DNA of 21,521 bases from Sulfurimonas sp. (GCA_026988735.1 JALSKR010000043.1:1-21521); one strand, 5' to 3'. Positions 13,087-21,521 are shown, counted from the first letter of the stretch. A program made the numbers and translations. Notes: generated by a model not told the origin, from the sequence alone.

Positions 13087-14697
13087 ATGGAAAAAATTAT
13101 ACTGCTCATTCCGGGCATTCCTATTGTCATAGCATTTTTACTGATTTTTGTGAACAAAAAAGAGTTGATTCCAAAAATCAGTCTTATATTGTCTAGTATG
13201 ATAGCTTTGCTTGGATTGTACGGAGCGTATTATGTTATAAGTAACGATACCCAAATCATCGGTTTTGGAGGACTGCTTATATATAATCAGCTTTCAGCTG
13301 TTTTGGTACCGTATGTTGCAATTCTTGGCCTGGTTATTCGTAAATATGCCACGAAATACATGTGGGACGAAGCAGGGTATAAAAGATTTTTTATTCTTTT
13401 GAACTTTATTTTTGCGTCAATATATTTATTGGTTATGAGTAATAACCTTATTGTTTTGGCTTTGGCATGGCAGCTGATGAGTATTGGTCTGTATTTGCTT
13501 GTTTCTTTCAATGTTGGTTCAAAAACAGCCGTGAAAAATGCAAGATGGACTATGTATATACACAAAGGTGCTGATTTGGTCTTTTTGCTGGCCGTGATAC
13601 TGACATATAAAACATTTCAGAGTCTGGATCTTGCAACCTTGAGTGAAAAATGGCTTCTTATGTCAAAAACTTCACTTGATGATTCTATGATTTTTGTAAT
13701 CGGACTGCTTTTTTTAATTGCCGCAATGATGAAATCAGCGATAGTGCCGTTTCATATCTGGTTACCATACACCTCAGAAGCGCCAACACCAGTATCGGGA
13801 CTTATGCATGCGGGTGTTGTGAATGTAGGCGGTATACTGCTCAATAAGCTGGCTTATCTGTTAATGCTGACTCCGGGGGTACTTCATATCGCTTTTGGTA
13901 TCGGACTTTTTACAGCAATATTTGCATCGGCTTTAATGCTGGTGGTTTCAGACATCAAACGTTCTCTTGGATACTCTACTGTCGGACAGATGGGGTATAT
14001 GATCATGGAAATCGGTTTGGGTGCGTTTTCACTTGCTGTCTATCATCTTATAGTGCATGGTATTTTCAAAGCGACACTTTTCCTGGAATCAGGGGCTTTG
14101 ATTAAGTATGCCCGGCATGATCCAAATATACCGGAACGCCTCTCTTACAAAGTTTTTTGGGAGGATAAAACAGGCAACAAAAGTAACAGACTCTTTTATC
14201 TGATTGCACTTTTTACCATCTTGCCGGTTCTGGCTTTTATAGGCGTGAAAATGGTATTGAGTGAAGAGTTCTTTGAATTTAATGCGGCTATTGTCATATT
14301 GGCATTTGCATGGCTGACGGGAACACAGCTTTTCCTGTCGTTCTTTAAAGTGTCAAAGTCTGACTCGATAAAAGTCATTCTGGCACTTGTGAGTACCTTT
14401 GTTCTCATTTTGTTTACCTATGAATTTATCGGGTTGACACTTGAGCATTTTTTATACGGTGAAGATGCTTTACTCTTTTACAAAGCGGCAACGCTGAATG
14501 TGACTATGGCAAGTTCAATGGTTATGTTGGCTGTCATTATGACTATTGGCTGGCTCTTTATGTACAAACAGCATTTTGTAGAAATTCCGAATGCTGATAT
14601 TAAGCCAAACAAAATGAAGTGGCTGTTTTACAAACTGTTGGCAAAAGAGGGATTCTATTTTGAAATATTTAAGCGTTCTAAAAAAGGGAGACTATGA
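13087..14697 (+). CDS. dabB: DabB: NuoL-like membrane subunit of the DAB inorganic-carbon accumulation complex
   Basis: A 536-residue polytopic membrane protein of the NuoL/MrpA/proton-antiporter family with about 14 helices. Conserved channel residues are visible: Lys216-Ser-Ala-x-x-Pro-Phe-His223-x-Trp-Leu-Pro, Ser-Glu-Ala-Pro-Thr-Pro-Val-Ser, His241-Ala-Gly-Val-Val-Asn, and Ser-Thr-Val-Gly-Gln-Met-Gly-Tyr. In DAB complexes this subunit is thought to couple ion movement to CO2 hydration by DabA at the cytoplasmic face. Its placement with a DUF2309 gene, not with nuo genes, supports DabB over complex I NuoL. AGGAG stands five bases before the ATG. The 3' end overlaps the next gene as ATGA. 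Confidence 0.92.
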   Translation: MEKIILLIPGIPIVIAFLLIFVNKKELIPKISLILSSMIALLGLYGAYYVISNDTQIIGFGGLLIYNQLSAVLVPYVAILGLVIRKYATKYMWDEAGYKRFFILLNFIFASIYLLVMSNNLIVLALAWQLMSIGLYLLVSFNVGSKTAVKNARWTMYIHKGADLVFLLAVILTYKTFQSLDLATLSEKWLLMSKTSLDDSMIFVIGLLFLIAAMMKSAIVPFHIWLPYTSEAPTPVSGLMHAGVVNVGGILLNKLAYLLMLTPGVLHIAFGIGLFTAIFASALMLVVSDIKRSLGYSTVGQMGYMIMEIGLGAFSLAVYHLIVHGIFKATLFLESGALIKYARHDPNIPERLSYKVFWEDKTGNKSNRLFYLIALFTILPVLAFIGVKMVLSEEFFEFNAAIVILAFAWLTGTQLFLSFFKVSKSDSIKVILALVSTFVLILFTYEFIGLTLEHFLYGEDALLFYKAATLNVTMASSMVMLAVIMTIGWLFMYKQHFVEIPNADIKPNKMKWLFYKLLAKEGFYFEIFKRSKKGRL

Positions 14698-15425
14698 TAT
14701 CCGGTATTTTATTATTTGTATTAGCTGCAGGCTTTCCTTATTATATTTTCCTGGAAAAAAATAAGAGGATTGGCAGTAAAACTATTTTTTTAGTAAGTGG
14801 ATTTTTACTTTTATGTGCAATTGTGCTCTCTTTTTTTATAGCAAATGAGCATCCGACCTCACTTGTCGTAATATCGTTTTTAAGTGCATTGTATACTATA
14901 TACAAGGCTACAAAAACAACAAATTTTTATAAGCTCGGGTACTACTTTATTTTTATAAATGCCCCGTTTTTTATGCTTTTTGAAGACAAAGGTGCATTTT
15001 ACAGTCTTTCTTTGCTTGTTTCACTGGTAGGAATTTATTTTATCGGAAGATTCTATGAAAAGAACTATGGCAGTGCAAACTATCTTGCTGTGAGAGGTGT
15101 AACACTTGCTACACCATACCTGAGTATATACATAACTGTCTATCTGCTATGTATAGCATTGTATCCGCCTTTTCCCAATTCGCTCTTTTTCTTGAATTAT
15201 CTCTTTAGCAGCGAATCTTTTGGGCTCTGGTCGATAGTTGTGATTACTCTTTTTGCAGGAAATTTTTTCTTGGCTATGCGGGTTATGGAAAAGTCACTTT
15301 TTGGAAAGCCCAATACACATATTCACTATGTCGATTTGACTTTTAAAGAAAAACTGTTGCACCTGTCTGTTGTTATCGTTTTACTCGGACTGAGCATTTA
15401 TGGATTGAAGGAGCTGCTTTTATGA
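14694..15425 (+). CDS. Polytopic membrane protein between dabB and dabA (possible third DAB component)
   Basis: A 243-residue protein with about eight hydrophobic segments (near 1-19, 29-50, 55-70, 78-95, 102-121, 140-160, 174-197, 220-241) and short charged loops. It has no signal peptide separate from the first helix. I cannot name the family. The last 70 residues (Ala-Gly-Asn-Phe-Phe-Leu-Ala-Met-Arg, a Lys/His-rich loop, a final helix) loosely recall the end of a NuoL/NuoM-type subunit, so it may be a shortened antiporter-like relative. ATGA overlaps with dabB upstream and dabA downstream imply strict co-translation and probably a shared complex. Two-gene dab operons lack such a partner, so its role here is open. 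Confidence 0.85.
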   Translation: MISGILLFVLAAGFPYYIFLEKNKRIGSKTIFLVSGFLLLCAIVLSFFIANEHPTSLVVISFLSALYTIYKATKTTNFYKLGYYFIFINAPFFMLFEDKGAFYSLSLLVSLVGIYFIGRFYEKNYGSANYLAVRGVTLATPYLSIYITVYLLCIALYPPFPNSLFFLNYLFSSESFGLWSIVVITLFAGNFFLAMRVMEKSLFGKPNTHIHYVDLTFKEKLLHLSVVIVLLGLSIYGLKELLL

Positions 15426-18298
15426 GTACAATAATGCAAAAACTTGATTCTGTCAAAGGAACAGTACCTCATTACTGGCCAATCGGCGCGTTTATTCATC
15501 ATAACCCTTTAAAAGGGTTTGAACATCTTCATTTTAAAGATGGGGTAGACAAGGCACAGAGTATTTTTGGCGGGAATGTTTACATGCAACCGTCATATTA
15601 TCTGAATCTATACAAAGAAGGCAAAATCAACCCTGATTTGCTGGAATCAAACTTAAGAGATATACTCAAAAGTGACGGCTTGGAAGAACATTATGATTTG
15701 GCAAAAAAATGTCTCATTGAAGTGAATCCGAAATGGAACAGTCTTCGCAGTACCGCAGATTTAAATGAACATGAAATTGATGAAGATCTCCTGTCTTATC
15801 TTGATGAAAAGTTTTTTTACCATAACAAAGAAAAGTGGATAGAAAAACTGACAAAGCATATGACACTGTATGAAATCAATGATATTCTTTTTGACCGTGA
15901 TGACAAAGAGATGATAGAAAAAGATATTATTGAATATATCACAAGATTTTTGGATGAGGAGCAGACAACCATTACTATGCCAAACAGAGAACTTGGCATG
16001 TTTGAAACATTTAAACTCTACGAAAATTTTGACTATGCCAAGAACTCCGAAACTTTTGTAGAAGAAGCACTGCAAAAACTCAAGGTAAAAAATGTCGAGC
16101 AGTATCTGCTTGCACATATTTTAAAACTGCATGGCTGGGCAGGGTTTATAAAGTACCGTTCTGAAGATCCTGACTATTTTTCCCAACAGGAATATCCGTC
16201 ATCGCTTATGGATTATATGGCAATCAGACTCTATTTTGAGCTTGCCTATCTGCAGCACAGACAAATCAACAACTTTGAACTGCTGGATACTTTTATGCAA
16301 AAAAACAGTGCCTCTGTCATTTTAAAAATACTGCAGGCAAAAGGGGATCTGCCCGGAAAATATATAGACGCAATGCAGGAACATCAAAATTATGAGCAGA
16401 TTTTGGAAAGCTATGTACAGGATGAACTCAAACTTGATGCAAAACAGGTGCATCTTTCAAGTGCGCAGCTCAACAACAAAGAGATTGCTTTGACAGAACT
16501 GGCAAAAATCATGGAAACACTGCGCTCAGAAGAGGGATATATCTGGCTGAAATCTCTTGAGGACAGTTATATCCATGCTTTTATTGATGAGATGAAACTG
16601 AGTGAGGCACCAAAAGAGCAGAGACCTCTTGCCTCTGCTGCATTTTGTCTGGATGTGCGCTCAGAACTTATGAGAAGATCACTGGAGAGCAGAGGCAACT
16701 ATGTAACATACGGAGCGGGAGGATTTTTAGGATTTCCGATTGCTTTTGTAGAGTTTGACAAGGCGCATGAGCAGTTTTTATGTCCTGCAGTGGTAAAACC
16801 CGGCAATATTATTTTTGAGCTGCCAAAAGAAGCGCATGAAGAGTACAGTTCGAAAAAAATTATGAACAAAACTACAAAAAAGGTATTGAGTGATTTAAAA
16901 AACAATCCTTACACTCCTTATATAATGGTAGAGGCAATAGGCTGGATTTTTGGAATAAACCTTTTTGGCAAAACATTTTCTCCAAGAAAAACAAACAGGT
17001 TTTTGTCCGGTTTTAAAGCACAAAAACCTAAAACAACATATACTCTGGACAAACTCTCAGAGCAAGAGATAGAGATGTATGTCAATAAAATGCACAAGTA
17101 TGTTATTGTGGAAGCTTTGAAAAACAGTGCATCGCAGGAGTATGCGGCAGAAGAGATTCAGGCCATTCGTGATCATCTGGTTTTTGAGAAAGATTTATCT
17201 TTGGATATTCCAAGAGAGTTGTTGGAAAAATTGCGCACGAAGTACAAAATAACACGCAAAGACTATGAATATCAAAAAAACAAACTCAAAATGGTCGGAT
17301 TTACACTTGAAGAGAAAGTAGAATATCTGTACAGCTTTTTGATGATGGTCGGCCAGGTGGATAATTTTGCCGAGTTTGTCATTCTCTGCGGTCATCAAAG
17401 TATTTCTGACAACAATCCGTTTGAATCAGCGCTTGACTGTGGTGCATGTGGTGGCAGCAGCAGTTTGCCAAACAACAGAGCACTTTGTATGATAGCCAAC
17501 TCGAAAGATGTAAGAGAAGCCATCGCTCAAAAAGGGATTGTCATTCCGGATGATGTTAAATTTATGCCGGCTTTACATGTAACAAGCACTGATGAGATAA
17601 AGTTTTATGATACAGATATTCTTACATCAGAAGAGTTGCAAAAATTTAAAAAAGTTATGGCAGATTTTGAAGAGGCTTCAAAAATTGCGCGTCAGGAAAG
17701 AATCACCCAGCTTCCTTATACAAATACCCAGGAAGATATCATGGTCAAGTCAATGGACTGGTCAGAACCCAGACCGGAATGGGGACTGGCAGGGAATATG
17801 GGTGTTTTTGCAGGTCCTAGAAGCTCTATAAAGCATATGACATTTAAAAACAGACTTTTTATGCACTCGTATGATGCCAAACTTGATAATGAGAATGCAG
17901 ATATTTTGACAAAAATTTTCAACGGGCCTTTGGTCGTCGGTGAGTGGATTAATCTTGAGCACTACTTTTCTACGGTTGACAATACCGTTTATGGTGCGGG
18001 TTCCAAGGTCTATCATAACATTGTTGCAAAGGTCGGTGTTTTTAACGGGAATTACGGTGATCTGAAAATAGGACTTCCGACACAGTCAGTTATGCTTGAG
18101 GGCAAAGCATACCATGAGCCTGTAAGACTGCTTACCTATATGGAAGCACCTTTGGAAGCAGTGGGCAAGGCGGTTGAAAATTCCGTAGCCAAAGAGTTTA
18201 TTTTAAATGAATGGATACGTCCTGTCATCATTGACAAAAAAGCGAAGAAGGTTTATTCGTACGAGTCAGGTGATTTTAAAGTTATAAAAGAGTTTTAA
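15422..18298 (+). CDS. dabA: DabA: DUF2309 zinc protein, beta-carbonic-anhydrase-like subunit of the DAB complex
   Basis: A 958-residue cytoplasmic protein of the DUF2309/DabA family, which with DabB forms an energy-coupled, one-way carbonic anhydrase that traps CO2 as bicarbonate. Putative zinc ligands match the family: Cys409-Leu-Asp411 in Ala-Ala-Phe-Cys-Leu-Asp-Val-Arg-Ser-Glu, His658 in Cys-Gly-His-Gln-Ser, and Cys673 in Asp-Cys-Gly-Ala-Cys-Gly-Gly. The spacings of 2 and 15 residues equal those of the Halothiobacillus protein. The N-terminus has the family segment Pro-Ile-Gly-Ala-Phe-Ile-His-His-Asn-Pro-Leu. No transmembrane helix is evident, so membrane attachment would be through DabB. 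The start overlaps the previous stop as ATGA. Length is in the upper range for the family, with an insertion of mixed charge at about 90-400. Confidence 0.95.
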   Translation: MSTIMQKLDSVKGTVPHYWPIGAFIHHNPLKGFEHLHFKDGVDKAQSIFGGNVYMQPSYYLNLYKEGKINPDLLESNLRDILKSDGLEEHYDLAKKCLIEVNPKWNSLRSTADLNEHEIDEDLLSYLDEKFFYHNKEKWIEKLTKHMTLYEINDILFDRDDKEMIEKDIIEYITRFLDEEQTTITMPNRELGMFETFKLYENFDYAKNSETFVEEALQKLKVKNVEQYLLAHILKLHGWAGFIKYRSEDPDYFSQQEYPSSLMDYMAIRLYFELAYLQHRQINNFELLDTFMQKNSASVILKILQAKGDLPGKYIDAMQEHQNYEQILESYVQDELKLDAKQVHLSSAQLNNKEIALTELAKIMETLRSEEGYIWLKSLEDSYIHAFIDEMKLSEAPKEQRPLASAAFCLDVRSELMRRSLESRGNYVTYGAGGFLGFPIAFVEFDKAHEQFLCPAVVKPGNIIFELPKEAHEEYSSKKIMNKTTKKVLSDLKNNPYTPYIMVEAIGWIFGINLFGKTFSPRKTNRFLSGFKAQKPKTTYTLDKLSEQEIEMYVNKMHKYVIVEALKNSASQEYAAEEIQAIRDHLVFEKDLSLDIPRELLEKLRTKYKITRKDYEYQKNKLKMVGFTLEEKVEYLYSFLMMVGQVDNFAEFVILCGHQSISDNNPFESALDCGACGGSSSLPNNRALCMIANSKDVREAIAQKGIVIPDDVKFMPALHVTSTDEIKFYDTDILTSEELQKFKKVMADFEEASKIARQERITQLPYTNTQEDIMVKSMDWSEPRPEWGLAGNMGVFAGPRSSIKHMTFKNRLFMHSYDAKLDNENADILTKIFNGPLVVGEWINLEHYFSTVDNTVYGAGSKVYHNIVAKVGVFNGNYGDLKIGLPTQSVMLEGKAYHEPVRLLTYMEAPLEAVGKAVENSVAKEFILNEWIRPVIIDKKAKKVYSYESGDFKVIKEF

Positions 18299-18373
18299 TA
18301 GTATGTTTTCTTAACCATACTTTTAAGCGCAAAGTGATATAAATAGAGATTACTCTATACAAAGGAAATAATA

Positions 18374-18712
18374 ATGTATACAATAGAAATTGAAAAAGAG
18401 TGTAGTTGTTTCAAAAAAAGCGGCTTTGAAAACAATATGACATTTGAGTCAAGAGAAGACATGATCAACAAAGCAAGAGTGCTAGAGTGTCGCATGAACC
18501 AGGAGTTCTGTATGAAACACTTTTTTCAAGCGGTAGATTATGGCGATAAAATCATAATTCACAGCAGTGTAAGACCTGTAGAAGACGAAGATGAAGACAT
18601 CGAAGATGCAAGAGACTTGGTACAAAGAAGTGGTGTAACCATAGGCTTTGATGCCAGTGAAAGCACACCAAACGGAAAAGAGAACTGCAGCACTCCAAGT
18701 TCTGACTTTTAA
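18374..18712 (+). CDS. Small acidic Cys-containing hypothetical protein (112 aa)
   Basis: The N-terminal half (1-65) is a compact alpha/beta-looking domain with Cys10-Ser-Cys12-Phe-Lys-Lys, Cys39 and a Glu-Phe-Cys46-x-Lys-His-x-Phe motif; four Cys and one His could bind a metal. Residues 68-82 are very acidic (Glu-Asp repeats), and the tail (about 90-112) is Ser/Thr/Asn-rich and probably disordered. I think similar short proteins occur in other Campylobacterota, but I cannot name a family. AAGGA seven bases before the ATG fixes the start. It lies 75 bases after dabA and has its own intrinsic terminator, so it may be a single-gene transcript or the end of the dab transcript. Confidence 0.75.
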   Translation: MYTIEIEKECSCFKKSGFENNMTFESREDMINKARVLECRMNQEFCMKHFFQAVDYGDKIIIHSSVRPVEDEDEDIEDARDLVQRSGVTIGFDASESTPNGKENCSTPSSDF

Positions 18713-18715
18713 CCT

Positions 18716-18748
18716 AAGCAGGGTTTCAACCTTGCTTATTTTTATTTT
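18716..18748 (+). terminator. Intrinsic terminator after the small acidic protein gene
   Basis: An eight-base stem (18716-18723 with 18730-18737, one G-U pair) with a six-base loop, followed by ATTTTTATTTT. It starts three bases after the stop codon. Confidence 0.85.
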
Positions 18749-18775
18749 GCTATACTTGCAAAAAAGTGAGTGAAA

Positions 18776-19165
18776 ATGCAAGATTATCTTATTGTGTTTA
18801 TTTTACTTTATATGCTTTTGGAGTTTTATGAAGTGCAGTGGCAAAAGGCTGCGACACTTATGGATATGCTGGCGCGTATGTATCGCTATTACCATAAAAA
18901 TGTTCTTCTTTTTTTGATTATGCATCCGACTTTTTATTTTGCCGTCTGGTTTTTGTTTTATACCCACTATAATCCCTATGCTTTGGCATTACTCTCTTTT
19001 AAAACTGCTGACATTGTAAGTAAAATTCTTATGATTGATCAGGTTTTTATAAAAAAAGAGATATCAAAAGAGTTTGCCCAGGTGTTGCTTACTCCCATTG
19101 GTCCCTACCTGCCGTATGTTGGGCTTTTACTTTACCCGTTTTTTATATATATGGCTCTGGCATGA
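18776..19165 (+). CDS. Small four-helix membrane protein
   Basis: 129 residues with four hydrophobic segments (near 4-20, 42-65, 70-90, 108-128). A charged cytosolic-looking loop with Met-Leu-Ala-Arg-Met-Tyr-Arg-Tyr-Tyr lies between helices 1 and 2, and Ile-Lys-Lys-Glu-Ile-Ser-Lys-Glu between helices 3 and 4. Family not recognised. I prefer the ATG at 18776, with AAGTGAG five bases upstream; an in-frame GTG at 18770 is the alternative. The end overlaps the epimerase start as ATGA, so the two are co-translated; the membrane protein could assist a cell-wall-peptide process, but that is only suggested by position. Confidence 0.75.
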   Translation: MQDYLIVFILLYMLLEFYEVQWQKAATLMDMLARMYRYYHKNVLLFLIMHPTFYFAVWFLFYTHYNPYALALLSFKTADIVSKILMIDQVFIKKEISKEFAQVLLTPIGPYLPYVGLLLYPFFIYMALA

Positions 19166-20211
19166 ACATAAAAACAATACAAACCAGCAGGGAAAAAATA
19201 CCGTTGCATACTCCTTTTGCCACTGCTTTGCGGAGGGTGGAAAATGTAGAGTTTGTACGTGTCAGGATTACATGTAAGAGTGGTGCGGTTGCCTATGGTG
19301 AGGCACCTGCAACCAAAGCGGTTACGGGTGAGGATTTAGAGAGTATCATTACCTGTATTGCAACTGTGACAAAAGATTTGCTTGGGTTGGAACCTTTTGA
19401 AGCTTTGCATGTGTTACATGTAAGTGCTATGGGATCAAGTGCAAAAGCTGCTGTGGATATAGCCATAGTTTCTCTTTTGGCACAGCAAAAGAACCAAACA
19501 CTGCTTCATTACTTTGCTGCAAAAGATTTTTCACCGATTTTTACAGATATTACTGTCAGTCTCAATGATGCTGATAGAATGCTTTTGGATGCGAAAAAAG
19601 CTTTTGATGATGGATTTCATATTTTAAAAGTAAAGCTCGGCAGTGACATAAACCATGCTGTTGCAGTTACAAAAATGATTTGTGAGACTCTTGCAGATGC
19701 AGAGGTGCTCATAGATGCCAATCAGGCATGGAGTCTTGAACAGTCATTATATTATGTTGATGCAGTAGCCGGATTACATGTAAGCCTGATTGAACAACCT
19801 GTCGCTGCGGATGATTTGAAGAGTTTAAAAATCATAACCCAAAAAAGCACTGTTCCTATTCTTGCAGATGAGGCTGTATTTACTCTTGAAGATGTAAAAA
19901 GAGTGCATGAAAACGGCTGTGCTGATATGATAAATATAAAACTGATGAAATGCGGCGGTGTGAGCAAGGCACAGGAGATTTTGGAGTATGCAAGAGACAA
20001 CAGTATCAACTGTATGCTAGGCTCTATGCTTGAGGGACCTGTATCCATACATGCGGCTTTTTGCCTTGCTTTTGCCTACAGAGATGTTGTCAAGTATGTA
20101 GATTTGGACTCTCCTTTGCTGTATAAAGAGACGCCCAGGGTTTTAGGAGAATTTGGTATAATACGCAACACAATACAGAGTCTTGCAGGTTCGAGCACAT
20201 ATAAAGGTTGA
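19162..20211 (+). CDS. Dipeptide epimerase, enolase superfamily (L-Ala-D/L-Glu epimerase-like)
   Basis: A 349-residue muconate-lactonizing subgroup enzyme. Such epimerases invert the second residue of L-Ala-D-Glu released from peptidoglycan, allowing reuse of murein peptides. Catalytic features seen: Lys156-x-Lys158 on barrel strand 2; metal ligands Asp185 (Asp-Ala-Asn), Glu211 (Glu-Gln-Pro) and Asp236 (Ala-Asp-Glu); the opposing base Lys260 (Asn-Ile-Lys); and Asp314-x-Asp316 near the C-terminus, the element that holds the dipeptide amino group. Met-Leu-Gly-Ser-Met-Leu-Glu-Gly (285-292) is also typical. It overlaps the membrane protein gene before it (ATGA), and the diguanylate cyclase gene follows after three bases. 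The exact dipeptide preferred cannot be read from sequence. Confidence 0.9.
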   Translation: MNIKTIQTSREKIPLHTPFATALRRVENVEFVRVRITCKSGAVAYGEAPATKAVTGEDLESIITCIATVTKDLLGLEPFEALHVLHVSAMGSSAKAAVDIAIVSLLAQQKNQTLLHYFAAKDFSPIFTDITVSLNDADRMLLDAKKAFDDGFHILKVKLGSDINHAVAVTKMICETLADAEVLIDANQAWSLEQSLYYVDAVAGLHVSLIEQPVAADDLKSLKIITQKSTVPILADEAVFTLEDVKRVHENGCADMINIKLMKCGGVSKAQEILEYARDNSINCMLGSMLEGPVSIHAAFCLAFAYRDVVKYVDLDSPLLYKETPRVLGEFGIIRNTIQSLAGSSTYKG

Positions 20212-20214
20212 GAA

Positions 20215-21495
20215 ATGAAATATGATTTTTCCGGGGTTTTAGAGGGTGATTCGGAGTTGATTTATACTGAACTCAGAGACAGATATCTCACCTGTATAGA
20301 ATCATATGCCTGTGAACAGGTGGTAAAACAGTTTTATATGAAAATTATCAAGCTGTTCCATCAAGAGTTCACTTCAAACGATATAAATACTCTGTATAAA
20401 GAGTTGGCACTGTATAAAATATCTATGAATGTTCCCTATATTATTATGACCAACGAGATATATGGACTGAAAAATCTTTTGTTATCCAGAATTGCACAAA
20501 ATATTCAGAGCAATAAAATTTTAAATCTCATAGCATTATTCAAAGAGATAAACAACGGTGTTGCCTATATTTATCTCTCAAGATATACACAAGAGATTTA
20601 TACGGTAAACAACAACCGGCTGAGCTCTTTATCTGATCTTTTGGACAAAGACATCATTATAAAACATTACGAAGCGCATTTAAACTGGCTTAATGACCTG
20701 GCAAAACATATTAACAATTTTGACAAAAATGATTTTCCTGAACTTGACGGGATGCAGTGTGAGTTCGGACGCTGGTTAAACAACAATGCAAAAAAAATAA
20801 TCCAAAACAACTCAAAACTCAAGGCTTTAATACGGCTGCATAATGATTTGCATATGTTTGCGAAAAAAATATTTGTAAATTTACAAACCTCAGAATACCA
20901 TGTGCTTATTTCCTACCTGGAGAAATGTGAACTTATCTCTTTGAGTATCGGTACAGAACTGGCACTGATAGACAACATTGAGATGAATAAAAAAATGACG
21001 AAGGATAATCTGACAGGTGCACTCAACCGAAATTCCCTGGAACTTATATTTAAAACCCAATATGAACTCTCTTATGCCACAGGGAACTCTTTTGTGCTTG
21101 CAATGTGTGATTTGGACTACTTTAAAAATATAAATGACACATACGGACATGTCGCCGGAGATAAAATGTTGCGGTTTTTTGTTGCAATTGTAAAAAAACA
21201 TATCAGAAGTTCTGATATTGTTATCCGATACGGAGGCGAAGAATTTATTATAATACTCTCAGCGATACAAAAAGAGGAAGGCTTTAAAGTATTACAAAAG
21301 ATACGCCAGGCCTTCGAAGCTGCAGTTCTTGAAGTTGATGGACAAAAGTTACAGGCTACTGTAAGTATGGGTGCTATGTGGATTAAGCCTGATCAAATCT
21401 ACAAGCATGTTCTGCTTGACGAATATGTAATGATTGTAGACAAGATGCTTTACTGTGCCAAAGAAAACGGCAGAAACATTATAGAGGCTGTTTAG
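20215..21495 (+). CDS. Diguanylate cyclase with zinc-binding CZB domain (DgcZ-like) and extra N-terminal helical domain
   Basis: A 426-residue soluble protein that should make cyclic di-GMP. Residues 1-140 are all-helical and not recognised. Residues about 150-220 are a CZB domain with zinc ligands His155, Cys182, His209 and His213; the 27/27/4 spacing closely matches DgcZ of E. coli. Residues about 260-426 are a GGDEF domain: Asn-Leu-Thr-Gly-Ala-Leu-Asn-Arg near 265, active site Gly340-Gly-Glu-Glu-Phe344, and inhibitory site Arg331-Ser-Ser-Asp334 five residues before it, so both catalysis and product inhibition look intact. In DgcZ, zinc represses activity; the same is inferred here. AAGG seven bases before the ATG, three bases after the epimerase stop. 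No transmembrane helix. Confidence 0.92.
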   Translation: MKYDFSGVLEGDSELIYTELRDRYLTCIESYACEQVVKQFYMKIIKLFHQEFTSNDINTLYKELALYKISMNVPYIIMTNEIYGLKNLLLSRIAQNIQSNKILNLIALFKEINNGVAYIYLSRYTQEIYTVNNNRLSSLSDLLDKDIIIKHYEAHLNWLNDLAKHINNFDKNDFPELDGMQCEFGRWLNNNAKKIIQNNSKLKALIRLHNDLHMFAKKIFVNLQTSEYHVLISYLEKCELISLSIGTELALIDNIEMNKKMTKDNLTGALNRNSLELIFKTQYELSYATGNSFVLAMCDLDYFKNINDTYGHVAGDKMLRFFVAIVKKHIRSSDIVIRYGGEEFIIILSAIQKEEGFKVLQKIRQAFEAAVLEVDGQKLQATVSMGAMWIKPDQIYKHVLLDEYVMIVDKMLYCAKENGRNIIEAV

Positions 21496-21521
21496 CAGCA
21501 ATAAATCTCAGCCAGATAAAG

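Noticed and set aside
13087..14697. Reading the NuoL-like protein as a complex I or Mrp antiporter subunit
   Set aside because: No other nuo or mrp genes are present, and it is locked in an operon with a DUF2309 gene, the DabA/DabB pairing.

Overview
The window looks like chromosomal DNA of an AT-rich, autotrophic Campylobacterota species (Sulfurimonas/Sulfurovum-like). This is inferred from base composition, tightly packed ATGA/TAATG-coupled operons, T-rich promoters with TATAAT boxes, a Campylobacterota-style trigger factor, and CO2-fixation-type ferredoxin oxidoreductases next to a DAB inorganic-carbon transporter. No rRNA, tRNA, CRISPR array, insertion sequence or phage gene was seen.

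Layout. (1) 193-3140: housekeeping and unknown genes: an acidic helical hypothetical protein (-), a small GNAT-like acetyltransferase (+), a leucine-rich-repeat protein (-) and a trigger factor (-) that lacks the ribosome-docking signature. (2) 3297-12222, all minus strand: two complete paralogous five-subunit 2-oxoacid:ferredoxin oxidoreductase (OFOR) operons of the type known from Hydrogenobacter thermophilus. In transcription order the upstream operon is delta-epsilon-alpha-beta-gamma (12222 to 8585) and the downstream one is epsilon-alpha-beta-gamma-delta (7080 to 3297). Between them, after a strong terminator, lies a COG0523/CobW-type GTPase whose start codon appears to be ATC rather than ATG, and then a 417-base stretch with several inverted repeats and a possible 40-residue basic ORF on the plus strand. 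(3) 12663-18298, plus strand, divergent from the OFOR operons: a PII-like signalling protein, DabB (NuoL-like membrane subunit), an eight-helix membrane protein and DabA (DUF2309, zinc/carbonic-anhydrase-like), joined by ATGA overlaps. (4) 18374-21495, plus: a small Cys-containing acidic protein with its own terminator, then a coupled group of a four-helix membrane protein, a dipeptide epimerase of the enolase superfamily, and a GGDEF diguanylate cyclase with a zinc-sensing CZB domain.

How it may work together. Reversible OFORs carboxylate acetyl-CoA and/or succinyl-CoA in the reductive TCA cycle and use CO2. The DAB complex accumulates inorganic carbon as bicarbonate in the cytoplasm, and a PII-like protein opens the same operon. 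The 12.2-18.3 kb segment therefore reads as a divergent carbon-capture / carbon-fixation island. Which OFOR uses pyruvate and which 2-oxoglutarate cannot be decided from sequence reading alone. The strongest oddities are the delta ferredoxin subunit, which is identical at protein level in the two otherwise diverged operons, the non-ATG start of the GTPase, and the altered trigger factor.
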